Source: Dicyema japonicum (Eukaryota; Dicyemida; Rhombozoa; Dicyemidae). From it: a stretch of 64,000 nt of DNA. This document shows, in pieces, positions 23,385-34,429 of this stretch. Below the pieces are notes generated by a model, which saw only the letters and a list, made by a program, of their open reading frames with translations, made no database searches and was not told the origin of the DNA. Position 1 is the first letter of the stretch. Each line of letters begins with the position of its first letter. The stretch is taken from positions 1,675,842-1,739,841 of the forward strand of contig RDEW01000007.1 of the NCBI GenBank assembly GCA_011109175.1, given 5' to 3'. A program made the position numbers and the translations under genes.

Positions 23385-23935
23385 AAAATTTCTCGACAAT
23401 AGTGATTGGATCCCCATACGGATGTTCAATTTTTTAATTGAAGAGAAGGATTCGTCCCATTATCTTTTTGAATAAGAACCTTTAAGTAACTAAAAATAGA
23501 ATACAATATCTCTAACATCTAATTCATACTTTGATCGATGTGACATCAACTTGTTCATTTTTTAAAAATATGAAGACTGCAAATTCACCCTCTCATTGTT
23601 CTTCTGGGGTTTTTACTCTTTTCGGGGATTCTGATGAGACTGATTCGCCAGGCGAAGCCATCAATTTTGATGAACTTCTTTTGAATATTTCACCAATCTC
23701 CTGACTCTGGGATTGTTGGCCTTCCATGGATTTGAGTGATATTGAATTCTTCGTATAACCTGGCAATGTGCATATTCTCGAGTTCGGTCTGGTTGTCAGG
23801 TTGTACATATCTGCACGAACTATATCCATTAAAATCTCTTAAATTATCGGTGACTTCAACACCATTTTTAAGATTCCTTGTTAAGGCATATTTGGAATAG
23901 ACGTCACTCACAGATAAAAACCAAGAAAAATGATC
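23385..23935 (-). mobile_element. Integrase (rve) element fragment
   Basis: Minus-strand frames give SDVYSKYALTRNLKNG (first catalytic Asp region), DNQTELENMHIARLYEEFN (second Asp; QPDN in place of QSDN), ITQIHGRP, and near 23420 HPYGDPITIV from the C-terminal domain. Frames are broken. The same module is at 26.3-27.5 kb (plus) and 27.6-27.8 kb (minus). It could derive from an LTR retrotransposon or a Ginger/KRBA2-like DNA element; no LTRs or protease/RT were found. Confidence 0.65.
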
Positions 23936-23989
23936 ACTCTCATTTTCAAACCTAATTTTATCCCTTTTAGGTCAATCATATCGATCTGA

Positions 23990-24290
23990 ATGAATTCCTG
24001 TCATCGAGCCACAGTGGATTCAGGACAGGCAGATCTACCACTGATGGGGCATAGGTGGCGTTGTGCCACTTACCAAAGATTTGAGAGTGCGACTACAATT
24101 TTGGGAATCGACATGTCGAGAGATTTCGACACAATTCGCCGAGGAAAGCTTATTGATGCTTTGCGGGGATTCCTTAATAGGGATTATGTCAGGATGATAG
24201 AAGTTTTATTGTCGAACACAGAACTGACGGTACGAGTTGGTAGTACGTCGTCCAGCAAAAAAGAATTACAAGAACTTGCTAATGAAGATA
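23990..24290 (+). mobile_element. RTE-like LINE, RT palm fragment
   Basis: The plus frame contains TTILGIDMSRDFDTIRRGKL and VLLSNTELTVRVG, aligning with the start of the 19.4-20.6 kb RT (ILGIDISRAFDSVDRRRL). It is cut off before the PQGDPLSP box. Confidence 0.75.
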
Positions 24291-24359
24291 AAATAACTCA
24301 AACAGAAATGCTGGTGCTGAAAATGGAGATATTATTATATATTAAAAAATAATAATAAT

Positions 24360-24755
24360 TAAAAATGAAATTAGTATATTTATTTCCTTCACAATCCGAA
24401 AAACATCCAAATTTTTTTTGTTCGGATTAATGAGGGTTTACTGTATAACCCATTCTCGAAAATTTGACCTATAAAAATACATATTTTTAAGATAAAGAAT
24501 ATATTTAAAAAAGAAAACAACTAAAGTATTTTTGTTAAGAGGCCAAGATTTGAAGGCGTTCCACTTTTACTTCTCTTACTTTGTTGCTAAGGTGGTTTCG
24601 ACAACTGCGTGAACAACTTTTTCCATTTATGAAATTGACAAAAACTGCTAAAAAAAACAATACTCACTTATGAAAATTTATCCGCTTTAAAAAAAGTCGA
24701 AACTACACGAATAACTGAGCCCAACATATAAAAAATCGTATCTCTTCAAAGTAAG
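24360..24755. other. AT-rich stretch
   Basis: No coding frame, RNA or repeat recognised. Confidence 0.45.
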
Positions 24756-24759
24756 TTCT

Positions 24760-26290
24760 CATCCGATACTAGAGAGAAAGACGTCTGTCATCTCTCCACG
24801 ACCTAGAAGTCTCCTCCGCAATAAATTAAATAGTAATTTTCTGAGTGATTCGTACTCTAGGATTTTCCAGTACTCCGCCTTGTCAGCTGCGTCCCCAGGT
24901 GAGTATGTCGCCGTCAACGATTTGGCCCCAGACAGTGTCCACACATGTGGCGTCCCAAACAAGAGATTTACCGTGGAAGTAGGAAATAATGACATCCCGT
25001 CTGGTTTCTTCCCATCGCTTCTGTTCAAGTATAAGGGTTTTAGTTGAGCCGGAAACCTCCCTGCTCTTAGGGCCCTGTAGAACAACGTCATTGAGAACTG
25101 CATGTCCCGGGCACGTCCCGCGTTTCGTCTGCAAAACAAAGGATGTAGGCCTTTGGTGTCGACGTTCCCTCCACAACGGTATCTGTGTCGCTGGCATACA
25201 CCAAATCTGAATCAAAGTACCACTCCGATCCTCAGGCAATTTTCGTCATGGAGTGTTCCGAGAACGAGCATTGTATGGGCTTCAGACCAGACCCCATTTC
25301 TACGATGTGCGACTAATGTGATACGTGCAAGCCAGTGTTGGTTAGCTCCTATCTTCGAACTTTTTATCGTCCTTGTACTGTCACTTGAGTCAAGCTTCCC
25401 TGACTAGCAATTTTGATCGGGAATTCCATGCCCGTCTTCCCCCACAGCATAAACTTTATCGAACTTGGCGCCCAAGGTAAGTCCATTTGCGTTACGTAGG
25501 ATTTTTGGACCAAGCGACTACTGTTTGTAAACGATGAGAGATAAGGTGATAGGGCAGCTTCCACGGGGGACCTTACCCCAATGCCCTTTCTCACAGGCAT
25601 CTTGCACATTATCCATCCCAGTTCATCGAACTTGAAATTTAGTATTGACTCCGCAGACTGTTCTAGGTTACTATCAGCTGATAGTAGTGTGCTCCGGTGC
25701 TCAAATCAAGCTGAACCTCTCAAGAAGTACTTCACCTTCGAAATAGTAATGCATTATTGAAACAATTCTTAATTGTTGTCGTAGTCTTCGTAACAGTGAA
25801 CATCGGAGTAGATATAAAAGCTTGGGTAGTCCTATGTTGTTTCTCATCAGGTAGAAGGATGTGTGAGAGTCGAGACATGACAATCTTTTCGCGAGGCGTG
25901 TTAATTCTTCATTTTTGGAAAGTAAATGGTTCTTGAGTTCTTCTTCGCTGAGTAGGCATCCGAGGAAATATAACTGGCACAGTCGGGATCCAGGAAGCAG
26001 TTCGTTAAAAGACTCCTTGACAGAGAGAGAAAGTTAGTGTTTTGATATGAGACATTTACTAGCTCTGATTTGTTAACATTGATGTCCAAGTCCAAGTGTT
26101 TTAAAGTGGGTAACGCTCTACGTAATGAATTGTACGTTTCCTTGAATGATCCTCTAATTGTGGCATCGTCAAGATACCAGAGATAAACGCCTTGCTGCAT
26201 AAACCGCAGCCTCACATCCGTTCTGGATACTGACACCCATTTGTTTAGGAAAGAACTCCTCTCCAAGTTGTCGGCTCACCAGGGTCGATG
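24760..26290 (-). mobile_element. REL-endonuclease LINE, RT to C-terminus, degenerate
   Basis: Minus-strand segments follow the long copy in order: LWYLDDATIRGS (RT active site YLDD, about 26160), HLDLDINVNKSELVNVSYQ, NNIGLPKLLYLLRCS (25820), MPVRKGIGVRSPVEAA (25590), and LNRSDGKKPDGMSLFP with the nuclease PD (25010). Several frame changes and a lost WD box show it is dead. Confidence 0.8.
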
Positions 26291-26334
26291 CTACCTTTGC
26301 TCAAGTCTTCTGAAATAGTTGCTGACCGCAATGG

Positions 26335-27535
26335 GGCGTAGATTCATGAGGCCAATCATTGTGGGCACAATGCATTGGAAGCTCTTTGTATGAGAAGATT
26401 TTTTACAATAAAAAGAAAAATCATTCGACAAATTGTTAGAGAATGCAATATTTGCCAATGCTCAGTACCACTAGAACAATATGATGATTCAACTCATATT
26501 GTTGCCGATGCGCCTAATGAGAGATTTCAAGTCGATCTGATTGATCTTAAAAGGTATGAAAGTATATGTTTTTTATAGATTTAAAAATCAAAATAATCAG
26601 TTTTCATGGTTGCTTTCTGTTGTTGATGTTTATTCCAATTATGCTTTTACGAAAAATCTTATGAATAAAAGTGGAAATGAAGTGCCCATAAACTAGAAGA
26701 AATTTCCATGGAATACGGCCCATGTGCATATTTACAATCGGACAATGTACAGAGTTCAAGAATTGTCATGTGACAAATTTATGCAAAGAATTTAATGTGA
26801 CGCAAATACATGGAAGACCCAACAATCCCCAAAGTCAAGGGACTGTGGAGATATTTAACCAGACGATCACAAGAAGTTGGTCGAAAATGATGAGTTTGGA
26901 TAGTAAAAAGGTGTGAGTGAGATACATTTCAAGGGCTGTTTTTTATGCAATCAAATGTCTCACTCATCCACAGGTAAATTGTTTTTTATATTTTTTTCGT
27001 AGGAGTTAGTCCGTTTCAAAAATATCATGGGATTCCAGGATTTAATACTGTAGTAGAAAACAATACTGAACGGCAATCGTGAGAGGCAACGCAACGTCGA
27101 TAATGTCGGCGGGGTCCACTTTGGATGGATGGCAGTTTTAAATATGATTTACTGGGATAAATTAACTGATTATTTTCTAAAATTGATTTATTTTATTTTA
27201 GATGAATTTGAGTTTAATTTTCCTAAAATTAATTTGGAGTCTTCATATTATAAAAGGATGAATAGGAAAATGGGAGTACATCGCTCAAGATATGATTTGG
27301 ATGTTGTATGATATCGTATTTTATTTTTAGTTAGTTAAAAGACTCGCATTCAAAAGGATTATGGGACCAATTTTTCTTTTTGATTAACAAAGTTCGAACC
27401 TCCGTACGGGGATCCAGTTACTATTGTTGCAAAATTGTCTAACATTTTTGTCAATGTGGAAAATAGTGATGGATCGGTATTGAAAATACATTCAAAAAGA
27501 CTTAAAAAGTCGAATGTAGTCACTAATAACAGTTA
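26335..27535 (+). mobile_element. Integrase (rve) element with a 25-nt intron
   Basis: Plus-strand order: an HHCC-type zinc module (HEANHCGHNALEAL followed by CNICQC), the first catalytic Asp at SWLLSVVDVYSNYAFTKNL, the second at LQSDN, then HGRPNNPQSQGTVEIFNQTI with the catalytic Glu, and the C-terminal PPYGDPVTIVAKLSNIFVNV. A GT-AG segment of exactly 25 nt (26554-26578) interrupts the frame between DLKR and FKNQ; removing it gives a continuous reading. A one-base loss after the SDN and a TGA at 26915 also interrupt the frame. A possible second intron is 26974-27002. No LTR or RT is visible, so it is either a decayed element or a host gene derived from one. Confidence 0.7.
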
Positions 27536-27587
27536 AAAATAATAATTATTCTTAATCTTTTTTTAACAAAATAATTTTTTTAACAAT

Positions 27588-27790
27588 TTAAACAAATGTC
27601 AGTTGAGGAAGCCTGCTGTGTGGATTGCGAACGAGTTCCCTCGGAGTATGGCCATTCCAATCTTTTGTCTTAGCCATAACCTTCTTGTTGATCCCTTTTC
27701 TTTCTGGCAAGCAATCCCTATTGTTAGGTTTTCCATGTATTTGCGTCACATTAAATTCTTTGCATAACTTTGTCACATGACATTCTTAAT
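27588..27790 (-). mobile_element. Integrase element fragment
   Basis: The minus strand repeats VTKLCKEFNVTQIHGKPNN from the 26.3-27.5 kb copy, then diverges. It lies as a partial inverted repeat immediately downstream of that copy. Confidence 0.6.
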
Positions 27791-27949
27791 CTTGAAAAAA
27801 TTAAGTTAATTTGATTGATTGACTTGATTGATTGACTGGTCGCGCGTAGCGCTCGGTCGCTAAATGCGCTCGCGACATATTGTTATGACACGTCTGAATT
27901 TTTCAATTATTAAAACTATTAGAATACAGAGGAAAAAATAAGGAACGAA

Positions 27950-28945
27950 CTTCAAAGGCAATTTCCAAAAACTCATAAATATTTACAAGAACACATAAAG
28001 GAGATTTATTTTGCCAAAAATGCTCTAAGATAGTAAAATCCTCTAAACAATACTACACGATCAACATCTTAATGGAAAAAGACATCAAACAGAATGCAAA
28101 AAAGTATAGAGACCACTCAACTTTTTCGTTTAGAAAAATTGGATATCTTTTTGTTAAAGCATTTTTAAATGCTGATATTCCACTCCAAAAAGAGGGAATA
28201 GTTATATAAAAAAGATATTTGTTAAATTATCATGCACCGTCTATTACAGAACCCCGAAAAAAATATTAATTAACTTTATGATCTACAGAAAACATTTTTA
28301 AACCAAAAAATTCTAGTTAATTATTGATGAAAATAACATTAACGGGGAAATGATATTAAATGTATTTATCTCTTTAAAAATTTCAAATTTGATATTATTT
28401 ATTAGCTATGCGGCTTATATGGTGAAGATACTGAAAAATGAAAATAATAATTTTTTCTTATTACTTGTTTTTTTATTTGCAACAAAATTGTAAAATGAAA
28501 ATAATGTTAAAATATCCGGCAGTTAACGACTTAATTTGAAAATTGAAAATTTCTCTTTCGAAATCATTACGCGTTGAGCTATGTTTGATGAGATTAAGTT
28601 ACCTCCAGATGTGATTATCACAAGATGAGGGAGTTTCTTAGAAGCGGCATTTTATTATTGTAAAAATCTCGTTCCAATAATAAAGTTAAACAATTATAAA
28701 GACGATGGGATTATTGTTGCGAATGTGAAGCAATCAATAATGAATGAAAATTTGTTTCAGAAACTCTTTGAAATTACCAAATATTAATGACTAAAATCTA
28801 ATTTAGAAAAATTGCAAAACTCACAGTATTCAATCGACAAGTTTTGTTTCAGATTTGAAAAGATTAGTTATATTTCGGTAAATGGGGATATTGAAAGGTA
28901 TGAGAAGAATGATTTAATGGATGTTGTTAAAATGACTAACAAATC
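27950..28945 (+). mobile_element. hAT-like transposase pseudogene
   Basis: Plus-strand blocks in the order of hAT/ZMYM6-like transposases: a zinc module CQKCSKIVKSSKQY (about 28012), AFLNADIPLQKEG (28160), NYHAPSITEPRKKY (28225), IIDENNINGEMILNVFISL (28320), and PPDVIITR-stop-GSFLEAAFYYCKN (28605), where the expected Trp after Thr-Arg is a TGA. At least three frame or stop defects mean it is inactive. Confidence 0.65.
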
Positions 28946-29034
28946 ATGATAAATTAATAAATCCAATGACATATTGCAACCTTCTAAAATGTCCCGCTAT
29001 TTCAAATGCTGTGGAACAATCATTCTTGTATGTG

Positions 29035-29287
29035 GCAGTGTAAAGTTTGGCTGAGCTATTTTTCCCGCCTGGGGACCTCTATTCCAATACAAGAGGGGCA
29101 CAGCCAACTCAACAGCGTCTCGGGGCAAGCTTTACTTATTTTTTATGCAGTCCACAAATGATTCACATGGCGTGCAGTTAATTCCAAATTTCCTGATATT
29201 CGATTGTCCACATAAGAGACATAACTGAGTTGTTCTTACAGGCTTTGTTCCTCGTACTTTGTCTTCTTTTCGTTCTTTATTTTCCAT
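29035..29287 (-). pseudogene. Nuclear-receptor-like DNA-binding domain, degenerate
   Basis: A 51-codon frame from ATG at 29287 holds a first zinc finger of nuclear receptor type: CLLCGQ, then KFGINCTPCESF, spacing C-x2-C-x13-C-x2-C. Splicing an 80-nt GT-AG segment (29056-29135) joins it to YTATYKNDC and HFRRLQYVIGF, which resemble the second finger and the helix after it. Three of the four second-finger Cys are replaced. I take it as a decayed NR gene or pseudogene; chance similarity of the second half is possible. Confidence 0.4.
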
Positions 29288-29452
29288 TATTAAATTTTAT
29301 TTTTAAATAAATATTTATAAATATATTTACAGTGGCGAATGAATTAATTGATTCTTAATTTATTTTTATTAATATTTTTTTCTGTTGTTTGTAAAGAAAA
29401 AATAAAATATTCAAAATGTGACTGTAATTGATGCAAATATATTTTAGCTACC

Positions 29453-29757
29453 CACCTGAAATTGGGGAAATTTATGTTCATCCATCGAAAAACGGAAGAT
29501 TGGTAGTAAAGAAAAATGCCATATTGAAAGCCTTTATCGGTGTAAAATTTCGTAATATGAATTTATAAGTATTTATAGATAACAGAGTGGAAAATTTGAC
29601 AGTTTCAATTATACTCTGATTGGGATTTCTAAAACTGTCTATAAATCTGCTAATCCTAAAGAATTTCTGATAAATAATGTCCCCTTCGAAGTCTCTGAAA
29701 CCGCATTGATTTTGTTTGACTATTATAACTCGTGTGCCTTTGGAATTGTACCTATTT
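29453..29757 (+). CDS. Unidentified coding stretch
   Basis: Two open plus-strand pieces splice in phase over a 44-nt GT-AG segment starting after AFIG: the first contains YPPEIGEIYVHPSKNGRLVV, the second SFNYTLIGISKTVYKSANP and LFDYYNSCAFGIVPI before a stop at about 29757. No family recognised and no start codon assigned. It may be the 3' part of a small gene. Confidence 0.3.
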
Positions 29758-29759
29758 AA

Positions 29760-30311
29760 TTTTTTAGAAGTTTGGCATTAAACCAAAAATAAAATTGATT
29801 CTTGAGAATCAGCATAGGCATACTCATTTGTGTGTTCGCTTCGAGGCAATTTTAGGATAAAATTTAATAGCAAATACTAACATTGAGTAATTAATGATTT
29901 TCTGGTTTTCTTGTAAAAATATCTAAATGGGATACACATCCAATAATTTGTGAACACGTGACTCAGGTAATCGGTCTTCTTAAATTAGAACTCCAAAAAA
30001 TAGTCATTTCTTTACTAATGCAACTTACCTTTACCGATTAAAGCAAGCGGCTAATACATTATACGACAAATATTATATTAGACACCTGCGGAGAGCCTGT
30101 CGCGTGCTTCGGTTATTTGACAAACTACGCTGAGTCTCTTCTGGGACCTCTACAGCTCGCATTTGTTGTGCACGTGTCCTAAATTCGGTTAACCGATTGC
30201 TATTTTCAAAAAAACTTATATTTTCATTAACAATATTAATATTATTATTTAGTTAATATCATTTTATTTTAAATAATTTAAATTAAAACGTGATTATTAC
30301 TTCTTGTTGTG
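29760..30311. other. Region upstream of RpS15
   Basis: No gene seen. AT-rich, probably holding the RpS15 promoter, but no motif can be fixed by eye. Confidence 0.4.
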
Positions 30312-30826
30312 ATGGTTTTCTAATTATGTTATAAACATAGTCTGAAAAAACTGCACCAAAGAGGCGTACTTTCCAGAGATTTAAGTACAGAGGATACAGT
30401 GTTGACCAATTGGTTGAAATGAGCAAGACAGAATTTGCTGATCTATGTCCAGCCAGAATTCGTCGTCACCTTAGAAGATGCGGAGGAAATCGTCAAGAGA
30501 ATAAGCTTCTCTCTAAACTGGCCAAATCCAAAAGAGAGGCTCCGGAGCACGAAAAGCCGAAGGTATAGTGGAGATGCATAATTTAAGATCGTTAAGACAC
30601 ATTTACGTAATATTGTGGTAACTCCCGTCATGATTGGATCCTGTGTTGGGGTCTACAACGGGAAAAATTACAACAGAGTGGAGATTAAGGTTTGGAAATG
30701 TTTTATTTTCAGCCTGAGATGGTTGGGCGTTATTTGGGAGAATTTTCCATGACTTACAAGCCCGTGCAACACGGGAGACCAGGACATGGTGCCACGCATT
30801 CATCCAGATTTATTCCTCTTAAATAA
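30312..30826 (+). CDS. RPS15: Ribosomal protein uS19 (S15 of the small subunit)
   Basis: Cytosolic 40S protein at the subunit head near the P site. The first exon is only the ATG (30312-30314), then a 26-nt intron. Exons 30341-30562, 30588-30689 and 30713-30826 follow, with introns of 25 and 23 nt. Product 146 aa (human 145): [86 protein letters not shown], ending [10 protein letters not shown]. No frame defect. The split directly after the ATG resembles the human gene. Confidence 0.97.
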
Positions 30827-30979
30827 TTTTTACTTTTTGAGTTTCCGTTTTTTAAATCAATATTCGAAATTAAAGTAATTTTTTAAGTCAAGGGCTCCAT
30901 TATGGCGTGCAGGTATTGAGCACGCAATGTGAGTTACCCCTCATGATCGCGAGTCCAATGTTCTGGAAGATTTATATTG

Positions 30980-31430
30980 TCATTTTATGCTCTCCCTTCC
31001 ACTGTAAGCCGACCGATCAGCCTTGTGGAGTTTGATGCACTGGGCAAGCACGTCTGCCGTCTTAACGGAGATAACCGATTCCCAATGCTACGTTATTTTT
31101 TTTTTAGAATCTTTAGCAATCCTCGATGCGGAATGACCTCACAGCGATTATTTGTTGGATTTAATTTTGAAAAAGTGTCCGTGCACGTTGAGATCCAAGT
31201 AAGACACCTCCCATGGCTCCATGCAGGGTCGTTACCCCATTCGGCCTCTTTCAAGTCCGACGGGATCCATAAGGCTAGTAAACCCGGAGTCTTGGATAGT
31301 TTTTATGATAGTCGAGGAAATGTCCTGGCGCTTAGTCTCCATGACAGCGGATTTGGTCCTTTCCTGTCAACTGCTCCACCGCATAAGAGCAACAACAATA
31401 GTATCGTGAAAACTTTTGTAAAGTAGCGTC
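30980..31430 (-). mobile_element. REL-endonuclease LINE relic
   Basis: Minus strand gives LLCGGAVDRKGPNPLSW, matching the Cys/His box region (CGGIVDAKGLHPLSC) of the 37-39 kb copy, followed by RTFPRLS and a garbled EP-GL-R segment. Old and frame-broken. A 149-codon plus-strand frame over it is a shadow. Confidence 0.6.
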
Positions 31431-31640
31431 AGATTCGTATATTAAAATTCAGGCTTTGTTATTTGGAACGATTCAGATTTAAATTAATGAAAGCTGTCAG
31501 TGCCTCAATAAGTGATGATGTCCCAGGCCAGGAGTCTGTGCCAAAAAAGAAGTCGGACTGTAAACAAAATTTAATTCCAAGGAAAATTATATTAAAATTT
31601 GCATAAAATAAGATAATTTAAAATATTTAAAAATAAAAAT

Positions 31641-31824
31641 ATTCTAATTAAATACTTCCTAGAGGGTTCAATTTGACAATGCGCTCTCGAAGTTGTTTTA
31701 GCAACCAGAATCGAACCTGCCTGAGGAGGCTGGCGAACAGGCAGGCGAGGAAGGTTGTTGATTAATAAATATATTAACTTCTTTATTCGTTTGTTAAATA
31801 AAGATTCTAATTAAATACTTCCTA
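31641..31824. repeat. Small retroposon bounded by a 21-bp direct repeat
   Basis: An identical 21-bp A/T-rich sequence occurs at 31641-31661 and 31804-31824, as expected of a target-site duplication. The 142 bp between carry, on the minus strand, a B-box-like GGTTCGATTC and an internal CCTGCCTG/CAGGCAGG inverted repeat. It looks like an insertion of a tRNA-derived or other structured RNA, but it is not the main SINE family. Confidence 0.55.
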
Positions 31825-32289
31825 AATTAGAATTAAAAATTACCAAATTAGGAAATTTAGAAAATTCCGACTATCTCACTATAAATACTATTTGCGCCAA
31901 TTTTTTTAATTTTCGTGTTTGGGTGTATTTCTGCAAATTGAACAGTTTTATGGAATTCACGAGTTCTACTAAAATTGTTCACCGACATTACATTTCTGCA
32001 TATTTATATTCAAATTCGAAAATATACAACAAAAATTAAATTACCTGATCAAATGAAATCAATCCAACTTGTCTTCTAATACTCCACACCCACGTGGATT
32101 TTTCATAGCCATCAAGGCGTTACTTCTATCCCCGATTTGGAGTCCCCCAAGAGGTTCCTTCCGAAGATGAGAATACATTTTTAAAGCGGATGCCTTCCTT
32201 GATCTCAAATCATTGAATAATTCATTTCGTCATTGATTTTGTCAGTCAAAACCACTTGTTTTTGAATTTATTACAAATACTCTTTGCAC

Positions 32290-32480
32290 CTTTATTTAGT
32301 TCATATTCTGGTGTTCCCCTTTGAATATCTGTCTAAAATCACCTGCTAATACAAATACCGATCCACCAAACGGTACATCAGAGTGTTGCGAAAAGTTCTA
32401 TCAACTGCTTCAAATGCTCTTTTACTTACCATTGTGCACTCATCCATACTATTAGATTACAATCACGTATAATATTCTTT
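32290..32480 (-). mobile_element. Helitron/Pif1-type helicase fragment
   Basis: Minus-strand translation gives MDECTMVSKRAFEAVDRTFR and, after a one-base shift, PFGGSVFVLAGDFRQI: the Walker B region and motif III of Helitron/Pif1 helicases. A decayed KRFPGSQTNYIFFN near 33300 may belong to the same element. Confidence 0.6.
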
Positions 32481-32641
32481 TTAGAATTTTAATTTTCTAA
32501 GGGACCGATCTCTTGAATAGGTCGAATCATCTTATTTGCAATGAATATCTTTTTTAACTTTTTTTTAAAATTTCTTATTTTGCAATAAATCTATTTTTAA
32601 TTTTTTTTTTTCTAATAAAAAATTTTTTTAACAATTAACAA

Positions 32642-32985
32642 AGCTCGGCGCAGTCTGCTGGATCGGCAGCCGATCTGGCCGAAAAAATCAAGATTAAAAA
32701 ATATGGCGAAATTGGAGACCGCTACCGTTTTGTACCGATAGCAATCGAGACGTCTGGTGCGGCTGGAAGTATTACAGCCTCTTTCCTAAAGGAAATCGGG
32801 GGAAAATTGGCCCACCGCAAGAAAGACGTGCGGGAAGCGGTCTGGCTGAGGCAAAGAATTGGTATCGCTGTTATTCGCGGAAACGCTTACTCCGTGATGT
32901 CAGCAGCCGCTCTCCCCCATAGTTAATAAATAATATTTTATTGTTAATAAATTTTTGTTTTATAAAAAAAAAAAAAAATTAAACA
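32642..32985 (+). mobile_element. REL-endonuclease LINE, short recent 3' copy
   Basis: Starts inside the C-terminal coding region (matching 39106 onward) and runs through the stop into the same 3' UTR and a 14-15 A tail. Its reading frame is open (AEKIKIKKYGEIGDRYRF, ending before TAATAAATAATA). About 10 differences over 300 bp from the 37-39 kb copy show that the two are very young. It is 5' truncated, as usual after incomplete target-primed reverse transcription. Confidence 0.9.
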
Positions 32986-32999
32986 AATGTTTTTTTAAT

Positions 33000-33900
33000 T
33001 AAAATGTAAATTCATGGGAGACGCTGCTTTCATTATAGAAGAAGCGTACACCACAAATAATAATTATCAGTGGAACAAACAGCATCAGCAATAATGGAAG
33101 AAAGAGGATCCAGGTCAGTCTGAAGATTCCCAAAGAGAGAATACTTTTCTCATGACATCATTCAGTACCAGAGACGACTTTACTGCTATCAATACACAAT
33201 CAAGATTATTTGCTTCCACGGATGCCTATACAGACTGTAAAAATTCTGCCGTGTAATGGGTGCATTTATGACCACCCTTGAGCCCATTAAAGAAAATATA
33301 ATTTGTTTGACTGCCAGGAAATCGTTTGGAACTATTGATTTCTCTAACCATTTCATTATCTGTTACTAACATACAATTATTAGCAAATTAGGAAATGGAT
33401 CAGAGAATTCAGGATAGAGATATTCTAGTCTCGAACAAAGCAGTAAAATGTACTCTGGAGGTGACGTTATATTCTGATTATTATCCTTGTATTTTCCCCA
33501 AGACGCATTAAAAATTCAGAATGTGAAAGAGAGGCATCCAAAATCCGCATATTTATGGTTAACCCAAATTTCTTCATGTCTAATATAGATTCGAACGTAA
33601 TACACATAAGTAGCTTAAATTTGTTTTAAAGTGCTTAGGAGACTTGAAATAAGTATTTTATTATTGCATTTGAAAGAAGAGTGTTTAAATATGCAGTTTA
33701 ATAAAAAAATAAATGTTTGATTTTTACCCACGTGGGCTGCCTCCCATTGTCCCTCATCTCCGGGATCTTGTATTAGTGCCTAGCGTTTTACATTGGAGGA
33801 GTAGTAGTAATCTTTCATTGCGATATTCATGGGAAGGGGGATATTGGATCCAACTTCATAACGTGTCTAAAAAGTCTCCAACGAGAGCTAATGATCTTGA
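33000..33900. other. Unannotated stretch
   Basis: No supported gene. May contain Helitron debris on the minus strand (33280-33360). Confidence 0.35.
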
Positions 33901-33904
33901 GACT

Positions 33905-34075
33905 TAATGGTGTACAGTCCATTCCGCGAGATCTTTGATGACCAGGACATTCCAGTTATGTTTCTTAGATGATTCCTGTGAAACGAGTCTAGCCTCTCCA
34001 ATTCCTCTTTTGAGGTGCCCCAGGTCCCAGAGTTGTATATAAGAATTGGTTAGATAAAGGTGTCGTATAATATTA
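33905..34075 (-). mobile_element. RTE-like LINE thumb fragment
   Basis: Minus strand reads PILIYNSGTWGTSKEELERL followed by DSFHRNHLRNITGMSW, the counterpart of LLYNAGTW and FHRDQLRHMMF in the 19.4-20.6 kb copy. Confidence 0.75.
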
Positions 34076-34106
34076 TCCTGTTCATAATTAAAACATAAAA
34101 CTTGAA

Positions 34107-34336
34107 CCCCAATCCCTTATCCCTAACCTTAAACCCTAACCCTTAAACTCTAACCCTAAGTCCTAACCCTTAAACCCTAATCGCTAACGCATAAACCTCA
34201 ACTCCTACCCCTTAAACTTTAATCCCTAACGCTTAAAACTTAACCCTACCCAATTCCTAAATATAGACCTTAACCACATCTTTAAACCATAACCTTTATC
34301 CCTAAACCTAAAAATATCTAAAACCTATCCTTAACC
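34107..34336. repeat. Degenerate telomere-like (CCCTAA) tract
   Basis: About 230 bp of variant CCCTAA units (CCCTAACCTTAAACCCTAAC and similar, with TTAAAC and TAATC variants), the C-rich strand of the animal TTAGGG telomere repeat. It decays toward the right. It lies between the RTE-like fragment and a Dong-like RT, inside the chromosome as assembled. Confidence 0.8.
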
Positions 34337-34429
34337 ATGTCTAATTATATTCTTTACACTAAATCTAATCTCCACATTTAGCCAAAAAGATTAAAAAATA
34401 TTTGATTAAATATAGGGTATTTACCATTT

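Noticed and set aside
27820-27880. Gene or structured RNA at the TTGA repeat and CGCGTAGCGCT segment
   Set aside because: Only a simple repeat plus a short GC-rich palindrome that also occurs beside the 39.5 kb 5S-like copy; too short to call.
30977-31426. Open plus-strand frame of 149 codons
   Set aside because: It is the antisense of a REL-LINE relic whose minus strand matches the Cys/His box region.
34107-34336. True chromosome end
   Set aside because: The repeats are degenerate and the sequence continues for 30 kb on both sides.
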